Source of the DNA: an uncultured Collinsella sp.
GTDB taxonomy: Bacteria > Actinomycetota > Coriobacteriia > Coriobacteriales > Coriobacteriaceae
Length of the DNA stretch: 6,406 nucleotides
Direction of reading: 5' to 3'
Assembly: GCA_900548515.1 (NCBI GenBank)
Contig: URKU01000105.1
Location: forward strand, 1 to 6,406
The position numbers and the translations under genes were made by a program. Below are positions 1 through 5,332 of this stretch, piece after piece. The notes beneath the pieces are model-generated. The model made no database searches. It had not been told where the DNA came from and saw only the letters and a program-made list of their open reading frames with translations. How positions within the stretch are numbered: the first letter of the stretch is position 1; each line of letters opens with the position of its first letter.

Positions 1-31
1 AAAGATATGGCACCGTGGGGACACATGTATG

Positions 32-274
32 TCAATCCTGGTCTAACAGAGCCTTATCAAATCCCAGGTTCTGGCTCACGCCCTTGAGCGTGTGCGCTGC
101 CATAAACGCACCTTCGGCGTCTCCCGCCGCCATGGCGGCCTCCAGCTTGTCCATGCTCTCGTCATCCAAAAACTTGAGGGCAAAGCGGGCAAGCATTTCC
201 CCGCCCATCAGCCGAGCGCACGCGTCATCGTAATTAGCGCCGATCTTCTCATACGCCTCACGCATGGAAATCAT
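32..274 (-). CDS. HPt (histidine phosphotransfer) protein, C-terminally truncated
   Basis: An 80-residue protein with the HPt core. The phosphorylatable histidine is H61 in H-T-L-K-G-V-S-Q-N-L-G, the standard HPt signature with K64 and G65. HPt proteins relay phosphoryl groups between histidine kinases and receiver domains in the cytoplasm. The start at 274 is preferred to an in-frame ATG at 265 because AAAGGAG lies about 10 bases upstream of it. The gene follows the GGDEF-REC-HD-GYP gene by 24 bases on the same strand, so co-transcription is likely and the receiver of that protein is the obvious partner (inference). HPt domains usually run about 100-120 residues. Here the frame stops nine residues after the signature, and the last residues (A-L-L-D-Q-D) do not look like the final HPt helices. 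The gene is therefore probably broken, by rearrangement, insertion or an assembly edge. Neither other minus-strand frame resumes an HPt-like sequence toward base 1. Confidence 0.75.
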   Translation of the reverse strand: MISMREAYEKIGANYDDACARLMGGEMLARFALKFLDDESMDKLEAAMAAGDAEGAFMAAHTLKGVSQNLGFDKALLDQD

Positions 275-298
275 GGATTAAAAACTCCTTTGGTCAAA

Positions 299-2179
299 CT
301 AAATCGTAGGAAACGCGACGACATCGGCGGGGCGTGCCAATGTCTCGGCAATTTGGTCTTGCACCTCGAGCAAACAGTCGAGCAGCAACGGGTTAAAGGT
401 GCCGCACTTACCGTCCAGAATCATCTTGATCGCTTCCTCGTGCGGGATAGCGTCCTTGTACACGCGCACGCTCGTCAGGGCATCGTACACGTCGGCCACC
501 GAAACCACCTGTGCGGCAATGGGACTTTCGTCGCCCTTAAGGCCATCGGGATAACCCTTGCCGTCCCAGCGCTCGTGGTGCCAACGCGCGATCTGGTACG
601 CATATTCCATAAGCGCATTGCCGGCGTGATGGCTACCCAGCTCACGCAGCATGTCGGCGCCGATCGTGGTATGCGTCTTCATAATCTCGAACTCCTCGGG
701 CGTAAGGCGTCCGGGCTTGTTGAGAATCGCATCGTCAATCGACATCTTGCCGATATCGTGCAGCGCCGAAGCCAGGGCGATCGTGGAGCGTTCCTCATTG
801 TCGAGGGAGATCGTGTCGCTACGCCGGACCAGACAGCCAAGCAGCAGCTCGGTCAGCTTCTCGATGTTCGTAACGTGCCTGCCGCTCTCGCCGTTACGAA
901 GCTCCATGACGCCGGCCATGATGTCGATGAGCATGCGACTGTTCTTGACGCGCTCGTTGTACTGCTGGGACAGCAGGTTCGTCAGGCGGCGCTGCTTGGC
1001 GTATAGGCGGATGGTGTTGCTCACACGGCGGCGCACGACACGGGAGTCAAACGGGCGGTTGATATAGTCCGAGGCGCCCAGCTCGTACGCGCGCAGAACC
1101 ATATCATCGGAATCTTCGCTCGAAATCATGATGACGGGCAGATTGTCACTAACCGATCGGCGCGACAGATCGGCCAGCACCTCAAAGCCGCTTACGCCCG
1201 GCATGACAATATCCAGCAGCACGAGCGACAACTCATCGCCATAGCGGTCGACCATGTCGAGCGCCGCACGACCGTGGTCGGCCTCGAGGATGCAATACTC
1301 GTCCTTGAGCATCTCGCTGAGAATGGCTCGGTTCATCTCGGAGTCATCGACAATAAGCACCAAAGGCTTTTCGCTTTGGAAGGCCTCGATGGAATCGGCA
1401 TCGGTCACGACCGTACCGGCTTTTGCCTTAGCGCGGCTCAATAACTGGACAGCGCGGCCAACGCCCTCATCGACCGTCTCGCCATGAATGAGAACGCCAC
1501 CAACACATGCCGTCAAGCTCACGTACTCATGGCCCGGAATAATCGTGGCATGAACGGCATCGGATACCTGATGCAGGCGACGGGTGAAGTCATCGGAGGG
1601 AATATTGGGCATGACAACCACAAACTTGTCGCAGCCATAGCGCACAAGCTCGTCAGTCGAACGGATTCCGCTGCGCATGGCTGTCGCCACAGCACCGAGC
1701 GCAAGGTCGCCGGCATGACGGCCACACGTATCGTTGAAGACCCTAAAATCATCAAGGTCGATCATCGCAATGCCGGCATTCATGCGGGCGCTACGGAGCT
1801 TTTCCTCGTAATATCGGCGATTGCGCACGCCCGTCAGCACGTCGGTGTAGACAAGGTCCTCTTCTGTGGCCTCTTGCTCATCAATCGGACGCACCATCAG
1901 CAAGACGTGAGGCTCGCCCTCGACCTTTAGAGGGCGCAGACGGGCGCGGTACTCAACACCATCGTTGAGCAGTTGCTCCGACACCTCACCCGAATCTGCC
2001 AAGGCCTCAAGACTCGACTGACGCAGACAAGGGCAGCGATCGCCGGCGAGCAGGCAGTTACGCTCGCTCTTAATCTGATCGGCCGACAGCAAACGTACCA
2101 CGGGGTAGGTCTTCGCGACGCGGGCGACCTCGACGGCAGCCTCCTCGTCGGTTAGATTGGCCTCGTGATTATTGAGCAT
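299..2179 (-). CDS. Composite c-di-GMP signalling protein: degenerate GGDEF, receiver, HD-GYP phosphodiesterase
   Basis: A 626-residue cytoplasmic protein with no membrane segment. Residues 1-107 are a PAS-like or unassigned region with a C42-x6-C49-x-C51 cluster. Residues 108-262 are a GGDEF domain whose signature reads G-C-D-K-F (182-186), so diguanylate cyclase activity is probably lost; the inhibitory-site motif R173-x-x-D176 is kept. Residues 271-390 are a receiver domain with acidic pair D278/D279, phospho-acceptor D323 and S353, but Arg375 at the usual Lys. Residues 411-610 are an HD-GYP domain with H435, H474-D475 (L-H-D-I-G-K), H503, H534-H535-E536, G542-Y543-P544 and D563. HD-GYP enzymes hydrolyse c-di-GMP to pGpG or GMP at a two- or three-metal centre. 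All expected ligands seem present, so phosphodiesterase activity is the likely output, tuned by receiver phosphorylation. GAAAGGG six bases before the ATG supports the start. An HPt gene follows immediately downstream. Confidence 0.95.
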   Translation of the reverse strand: MLNNHEANLTDEEAAVEVARVAKTYPVVRLLSADQIKSERNCLLAGDRCPCLRQSSLEALADSGEVSEQLLNDGVEYRARLRPLKVEGEPHVLLMVRPIDEQEATEEDLVYTDVLTGVRNRRYYEEKLRSARMNAGIAMIDLDDFRVFNDTCGRHAGDLALGAVATAMRSGIRSTDELVRYGCDKFVVVMPNIPSDDFTRRLHQVSDAVHATIIPGHEYVSLTACVGGVLIHGETVDEGVGRAVQLLSRAKAKAGTVVTDADSIEAFQSEKPLVLIVDDSEMNRAILSEMLKDEYCILEADHGRAALDMVDRYGDELSLVLLDIVMPGVSGFEVLADLSRRSVSDNLPVIMISSEDSDDMVLRAYELGASDYINRPFDSRVVRRRVSNTIRLYAKQRRLTNLLSQQYNERVKNSRMLIDIMAGVMELRNGESGRHVTNIEKLTELLLGCLVRRSDTISLDNEERSTIALASALHDIGKMSIDDAILNKPGRLTPEEFEIMKTHTTIGADMLRELGSHHAGNALMEYAYQIARWHHERWDGKGYPDGLKGDESPIAAQVVSVADVYDALTSVRVYKDAIPHEEAIKMILDGKCGTFNPLLLDCLLEVQDQIAETLARPADVVAFPTI

Positions 2180-2203
2180 ATGGGGCCCTTTCGATAGCTT
2201 CGC

Positions 2204-2232
2204 ATAGTAGCGGTGGGTTCCAAATGTTACAA
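2204..2232 (-). promoter_or_regulatory. Predicted sigma-70 type promoter for the HD-GYP/HPt pair
   Basis: Read on the minus strand, a -35 element TTGTAA (2227-2232) is followed after exactly 17 bases by TACTAT (2204-2209). Each matches four of six consensus bases. Transcription would start near 2197, leaving a leader of about 18 bases that contains the GAAAGGG ribosome-binding site of the gene starting at 2179. The -35 hexamer lies within a perfect palindrome. Confidence 0.5.
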
Positions 2233-2240
2233 GGGTAACA
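2225..2240. promoter_or_regulatory. Palindrome TGTTAC-N4-GTAACA overlapping the -35, candidate operator
   Basis: Two perfect 6-bp arms separated by AAGG overlap the predicted -35 element of the HD-GYP gene. A bound dimeric regulator here would block RNA polymerase, so a repressor site is the simplest reading. No regulator gene is adjacent in the window, and the regulator family cannot be named from the sequence. Confidence 0.4.
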
Positions 2241-2309
2241 CCTTGCCGATGCAGGTAAGCACGTGAATGCCGTTACATTTTTATGAGTTGGCAGACGGCG
2301 CAATTGGAG

Positions 2310-2362
2310 CCGCAAACGTAAGGTTTTGAGCACATTTGTTAACACAGCCGAAACGTTTGCGG
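2310..2362. repeat. 10-bp inverted repeat CCGCAAACGT / ACGTTTGCGG with 33-base spacer
   Basis: The arms at 2310-2319 and 2353-2362 are perfectly complementary. The repeat lies between the end of the alpha/beta hydrolase gene (stop at 2391) and the HD-GYP promoter. Its right arm overlaps the 8-bp palindrome AAACGTTT at 2351-2358. There is no T tract after either arm, so a standard intrinsic terminator is not supported. A pair of regulator half-sites, or a weak hairpin at the hydrolase mRNA end, are the two readings. No better terminator for the hydrolase gene is visible in this 211-base gap. Confidence 0.45.
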
Positions 2363-2390
2363 GTGAAGCCTGTTTTGGCTATTGCGGGTG

Positions 2391-3188
2391 TTAGAGCCCC
2401 AGAATGCCACGGACAGTCTGGGCAGCCGCTGCCGGGCGATCGCGCAGGCCGTTGTGCGCGCCGGGAACCATTACGAGCGGACAGTCCAAAAGCTCAGCCG
2501 CTATCCTCGTTCCCGCCTCGCGGGGCGTACCAATCGAGAGCTCGCCCAAAAGCACGGCGGCCACCGTTTTCGACGCGCGAACACTATCCCAATCGGGAAT
2601 GCAGGTCATAGTAATCCCGTATTCGTTCGCCATGAAACTGCGGCCGTTGCGCAGGGCGTGCTTGGCTTCTGCCTCGGTTAACTTGGGGGCCTCAGGGTCC
2701 GAATCGCCGATGGCGCCCAGGAAGGCCCGTAATGCCCTGGAGACCTTTCCCGCGGCGATCATCTCGAGCAAAACCGGGGCCGCGCCCAGGCCGGCACCCT
2801 GATCCGTCACGGCGGGTTCATGCAGAATCGCACGCGAGATTATGGCGGGGTTTGCACGGAGAAGCTCCAGGGCCACCAACGTACCGGCACTGTGCGCGAG
2901 CACGTTTGCCGGAGCGCCAATATGCTCGATAACAGCCTGCAGGTCGGCGGCCTGGGCGGCGAGGTCGTAGCGCCCGTCTGCAGCGTCGCCGCTCTCGCCG
3001 CAACCGCGGCGGTCGTAGACAATGACGCGATAGTCACAGGCGAGTTCGCGGGCAATGGCGTCAAAAAAGACGCCGTCGACGCAGGCGCCGTGAACGCACA
3101 CCAAGGCGGGTGCATCAGACGACGCATCCGGGCCGGCATACTCGCGGCAGGCGATCGTGGTGCCCGCGTTCTCGACCGTAAAATCCAT
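2391..3188 (-). CDS. Alpha/beta hydrolase fold protein
   Basis: A 265-residue soluble protein with the alpha/beta hydrolase fold and a typical length for the family. V-H-G at residues 32-34 is the oxyanion-hole motif. Y-D-R-R-G-C-G-E-S (58-66) is the classic loop after strand 4. The nucleophile elbow is A98-H99-S100-A101-G102, with S100 as nucleophile. H245 in V-P-G-A-H-N-G is the likely catalytic histidine. The acid is less certain: E216 in L-L-G-E-L-S is a candidate. The substrate cannot be inferred; relatives include esterases, peptidases and C-C hydrolases. No signal peptide is seen, so it should act in the cytoplasm. The start has only a weak G-rich ribosome-binding site (GGGGG about seven bases upstream). 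It is transcribed divergently from the radical SAM gene and is followed by 211 bases before the HD-GYP start. Confidence 0.9.
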   Translation of the reverse strand: MDFTVENAGTTIACREYAGPDASSDAPALVCVHGACVDGVFFDAIARELACDYRVIVYDRRGCGESGDAADGRYDLAAQAADLQAVIEHIGAPANVLAHSAGTLVALELLRANPAIISRAILHEPAVTDQGAGLGAAPVLLEMIAAGKVSRALRAFLGAIGDSDPEAPKLTEAEAKHALRNGRSFMANEYGITMTCIPDWDSVRASKTVAAVLLGELSIGTPREAGTRIAAELLDCPLVMVPGAHNGLRDRPAAAAQTVRGILGL

Positions 3189-3210
3189 GTTGTGCCCCCG
3201 TCATCAATGC

Positions 3211-3242
3211 CCATCCAGCTGCACGTCAGTACGGTTGGATGG
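3211..3242. repeat. 7-bp inverted repeat CCATCCA / TGGATGG in the hydrolase leader
   Basis: Perfect arms at 3211-3217 and 3236-3242 enclose an 18-base spacer, about 22 bases upstream of the hydrolase start. In the minus-strand transcript this could form a stem-loop in the 5' leader; as DNA it could be an operator. No convincing -35/-10 pair for the hydrolase gene was found around it. Confidence 0.3.
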
Positions 3243-3340
3243 ACCCGCATTGCCTTACGCCTTGTTAACAGATTAACTGTACCCGACCCGAGGCTTTTCA
3301 TGGCACGGCATAATGAGCGACGTGAAAAAACGAAACTTGT

Positions 3341-3365
3341 AAAGCAAGAGCCCGCACCTTGCTTT
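3341..3365. promoter_or_regulatory. 8-bp inverted repeat AAAGCAAG-N9-CTTGCTTT, candidate operator
   Basis: The arms at 3341-3348 and 3358-3365 match perfectly with a 9-base spacer. They sit just upstream of the predicted -10 of the radical SAM gene, covering its -35 region. The 25-base span with symmetrical arms is typical of a dimeric helix-turn-helix regulator site. A short hairpin terminator is less likely because only three T bases follow. Confidence 0.45.
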
Positions 3366-3373
3366 GGAGCCGA

Positions 3374-3382
3374 TGCTATGCT
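3374..3382 (+). promoter_or_regulatory. Possible extended -10 promoter for the radical SAM gene
   Basis: TGCTATGCT fits an extended -10 element: TG, one base, then TATGCT with four of six consensus bases. No good -35 lies at the right distance. Initiation would be near 3389, next to the palindrome ACAATTGT (3388-3395), giving a leader of about 25 bases to the chosen start at 3414. Confidence 0.3.
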
Positions 3383-3398
3383 TAGGCACAATTGTCTT

Positions 3399-3404
3399 GA
3401 GGAG
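3399..3404 (+). promoter_or_regulatory. Ribosome-binding site deciding the radical SAM start
   Basis: GAGGAG lies nine bases before the ATG at 3414 but only three bases before the ATG at 3408. The spacing favours 3414; the two starts differ by two residues (Met-Pro). Confidence 0.6.
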
Positions 3405-3413
3405 CATATGCCT

Positions 3414-4190
3414 ATGTCTACGTTTTTGAATGCCAGCCCCATCTTTGGGCCCGTTCGCAGCCGTCGTCTGGGCCTTTCGCTCGGTGTCAACATGATGCCG
3501 GCGAGCGGTAAGATCTGCACGTTCGACTGCATTTACTGCGAAAACGGCCTCAACGCCGAGCGCCCCTGCCATGAGCCGTACAACACAGCTGCCGTGGTAC
3601 TCGACGCGCTCGAGGCAAAGCTGCGCGAGATGGCAGCCGAGGGCGAGCTCCCCGATGTGATCACCTTCGCAGGCAACGGCGAGCCCACCGCCGCACCGGA
3701 GTTTCCGCAGGCCATCGCCGGCGCCGTTGCGCTGCGCGACCAGCTAGCCCCAAACTCCAAGATCGCCGTGCTCTCCAACGGCACGCGCGCCGACCGCCCC
3801 GAGGTGCACGACGCGCTCATGATGGTCGACGACAATATCCTCAAGCTCGATACCGTCGACCCGGCGTTTATCCAGCTGCTCGACCAGCCTGTTGGCCCCT
3901 ACGATGTGGAGCATCAGATTGAGACGTTCGCAAGCTTTGACGGTCATGTCATTATCCAGACAATCTTTTTGACCGGCGAGTATCAGGGCAAGCCTCTCGA
4001 TAACACTGGCGAGGAGTACGTCGGCCCTTGGCTCGCGGCGCTCGAGCGCATTCGTCCGCAGGAGGCGACCATTTACACGGTGGCGCGCGAGACGCCGGTC
4101 GCCGGCCTTGCCAAAGCGGTGCCCGAGGTGCTCGACACGATCGCCGCACGCGTGCGCGCCCTCGGCATTCCCTGCCAGGTGAGCTACTAG
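3414..4190 (+). CDS. Radical SAM protein of the COG0731 (TYW1-like) type
   Basis: A 258-residue radical SAM enzyme. It opens with F-G-P-V-R-S-R-R-L-G-L-S-L-G-V-N (11-26), the hallmark N-terminal block of COG0731 Fe-S oxidoreductases. The cluster motif C35-x3-C39-x2-C42 (C-T-F-D-C-I-Y-C) follows and ligates the [4Fe-4S] cluster that cleaves S-adenosylmethionine. G-N-G-E-P-T (87-92) matches the SAM-contacting GGEP-like motif. The archaeal and eukaryotic relative TYW1 makes the tricyclic wyosine base in tRNA-Phe; the role of bacterial COG0731 members is not settled, so no reaction is assigned. The open frame extends far upstream of 3414, but that stretch is antisense to the hydrolase gene and has no family homology. 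The gene stands alone, divergent from the hydrolase, and is followed by a large palindrome. Confidence 0.92.
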   Translation: MSTFLNASPIFGPVRSRRLGLSLGVNMMPASGKICTFDCIYCENGLNAERPCHEPYNTAAVVLDALEAKLREMAAEGELPDVITFAGNGEPTAAPEFPQAIAGAVALRDQLAPNSKIAVLSNGTRADRPEVHDALMMVDDNILKLDTVDPAFIQLLDQPVGPYDVEHQIETFASFDGHVIIQTIFLTGEYQGKPLDNTGEEYVGPWLAALERIRPQEATIYTVARETPVAGLAKAVPEVLDTIAARVRALGIPCQVSY

Positions 4191-4231
4191 CAAAACCACG
4201 CAGCAGCTAGTGCCCGCCATCCCGCTCCATC

Positions 4232-4298
4232 AGTTGCGGTGATATAGTTCCTGTTTATGCTGTTAAACCGCTTAAATCGGAACTATATCACCGCAACT
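4232..4298. repeat. 67-base palindromic element with perfect 20-bp arms
   Basis: The arms at 4232-4251 and 4279-4298 are exact reverse complements over 20 bases (left arm begins AGTTGCGGTGATATAG), with a 27-base A/T-rich centre. Inside the centre GTTTA (4253-4257) can pair with TAAAC (4264-4268), giving a second apical stem. Only TTTT (4298-4301) follows the right arm, so it could work as an intrinsic terminator for the radical SAM gene but would be unusual in size and poor in T. Its structure also fits a small mobile or repetitive palindrome such as a REP-like or MITE-like unit. No target-site duplication is evident at its ends. The right arm ends next to the -35 region of the methionine aminopeptidase promoter. 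Confidence 0.85.
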
Positions 4299-4325
4299 TT
4301 TACGGACGCGTGGGTGGGCTATACT
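4299..4325 (+). promoter_or_regulatory. Predicted promoter for the methionine aminopeptidase gene
   Basis: TATACT at 4320-4325 matches five of six -10 consensus bases. TTTACG at 4299-4304, 15 bases upstream, is a four-of-six -35 with a short spacer. Initiation would be near 4332, close to the ribosome-binding site AAAGGAAG (4337-4344) before the ATG at 4351. The -35 abuts the end of the large palindrome. Confidence 0.45.
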
Positions 4326-4350
4326 AGCTGCGAATGAAAGGAAGTTAGCC

Positions 4351-5238
4351 ATGTTTGACAACGGACCCGTTCCTGGCCGCAACGACGCTTGCTGGTGCGG
4401 CAGCGGCAAAAAATATAAGAAATGCCATAGCGCCTTCGACGAGCGCCTCGAGCGCTTGTGGGAAGAGGGCTGGGAGGTTCTGCCCCGCACGCTCTACAAG
4501 ACGCCCGCCGATATCGAGGGCATCAAGCGCTCGGCCGCCATCAACGTGGGCGTGCTCGACTACGTAGGCGAGCACATCGCCGCGGGCATGACCACCAACC
4601 AGATCGACCAGATGATTTACGACTACACCGTCGAGCATGGCGGCACGCCGGCCGACCTCAACTACGAGGGCTACCCCAAGAGCGTGTGTACCTCGATCAA
4701 CGACGTCGTCTGCCACGGCATTCCCTGTGATACGGACGTGCTGCACGAGGGCGACATCATCAACGTGGACTGCTCCACGATCCTAGACGGCTACTTTAGC
4801 GACTCGAGCCGCATGTTCTGCATCGGCGAGGTCTCGGCCGAGCGCCAGCGCCTGGTCGACGTCACCCGCGCCAGCGTGGAGGCGGGTCTGGCAGCCGTCA
4901 AGCCATGGCTGCCACTGTCCGTGATGGCCGAAGCCGTGCAAAAGACGGTCGAGGATGCCGGCTTTAGCGTGGTGCGCGAGTACGGCGGACACGGCATCGG
5001 TAAGGAATTCCACGAGGACCCGTTTGTGGGCTTTACCACCGAGGCGCCCGATGTGGACACCATCATGGCTCCGGGCATGGTCTTTACCATCGAGCCTATG
5101 GTCAATGCCGGAGCGCCCGACATCAAGATTAGCAAGGGCGATGGCTGGTGTGTGCGCACCAAGGACGGCAGCGATTCGGCTCAGTGCGAGGTACAGCTCG
5201 TGGTGACCGAGGACGGCTACGAGCTGCTGAGCTGGTAG
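4351..5238 (+). CDS. map: Type I methionine aminopeptidase with N-terminal SEC-C zinc motif
   Basis: A 295-residue enzyme that removes the initiator methionine from nascent proteins in the cytoplasm. Residues 11-26 form a SEC-C motif (C14-x-C16 ... C25-H26 in C-W-C-G-S-G-K-K-Y-K-K-C-H), a small zinc-binding module also found at the C-terminus of SecA. The pita-bread peptidase domain follows from about residue 48. The five dinuclear metal ligands are all present: D140, D151, H214 (G-G-H-G-I-G), E248 (F-T-I-E-P-M) and E280 (S-A-Q-C-E). The substrate-side histidines H122 (V-C-H-G-I-P) and H221 (F-H-E-D-P) are also kept, so it should be active. AAAGGAAG about seven bases upstream fixes the start. 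It is a single-gene unit with its own promoter and a strong terminator, unlike the map gene commonly found in ribosomal-protein operons, so it may be a second paralogue (inference). Confidence 0.96.
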   Translation: MFDNGPVPGRNDACWCGSGKKYKKCHSAFDERLERLWEEGWEVLPRTLYKTPADIEGIKRSAAINVGVLDYVGEHIAAGMTTNQIDQMIYDYTVEHGGTPADLNYEGYPKSVCTSINDVVCHGIPCDTDVLHEGDIINVDCSTILDGYFSDSSRMFCIGEVSAERQRLVDVTRASVEAGLAAVKPWLPLSVMAEAVQKTVEDAGFSVVREYGGHGIGKEFHEDPFVGFTTEAPDVDTIMAPGMVFTIEPMVNAGAPDIKISKGDGWCVRTKDGSDSAQCEVQLVVTEDGYELLSW

Positions 5239-5247
5239 CCGTGGATG

Positions 5248-5298
5248 CGCCGGGCTTCGCGATGGATATGTTAACCATCACGAAGCCCGGCGTTTTTT
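5248..5298 (+). terminator. Intrinsic terminator after the methionine aminopeptidase gene
   Basis: Perfect 12-bp arms CGCCGGGCTTCG (5248-5259) and CGAAGCCCGGCG (5281-5292) are followed by six T bases (5293-5298). After one C/A mismatch the stem continues with GATGG/CCATC (5261-5265 and 5275-5279) around a 9-base loop. The GC-rich stem directly before a T tract, nine bases after the stop codon, is a textbook Rho-independent terminator. Confidence 0.95.
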
Positions 5299-5304
5299 AG
5301 CGTT

Positions 5305-5332
5305 TTGTCTGATAAAACCTGCCAAAAATAAA
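5305..5332 (+). promoter_or_regulatory. Possible promoter for the 2-hydroxyacid dehydrogenase gene
   Basis: TTGTCT (5305-5310) and AATAAA (5327-5332) are each four-of-six matches to -35 and -10 with a 16-base spacer. The strong terminator just upstream means the dehydrogenase needs its own promoter, and this is the best pair seen. The -10 falls inside the following palindrome. Confidence 0.3.

Noticed and set aside
1..87. Plus-strand gene tail open from the window edge to a stop at 85-87
   Set aside because: Twenty-eight open codons can occur by chance in this sequence; kept only as supporting context for the HPt truncation.
92..1006. Plus-strand open frame of 304 codons
   Set aside because: It is antisense to the HD-GYP and HPt genes, has no recognisable domain, and its openness follows from GC-rich codon bias of the real genes.
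2340..2390. Intrinsic terminator for the hydrolase gene (AGCC/GGCT around 2367-2380)
   Set aside because: The stem is only four base pairs and lacks a T tract on the minus strand.
3309..3314. CATAAT as a second -10 for the radical SAM gene
   Set aside because: It matches five of six bases, but no -35 lies at 15-19 bases and it would give a leader of about 95 bases.
2820..3413. Upstream extension of the radical SAM reading frame
   Set aside because: It runs antisense through the hydrolase gene and the divergent control region; family homology begins only after 3414, where a good ribosome-binding site exists.
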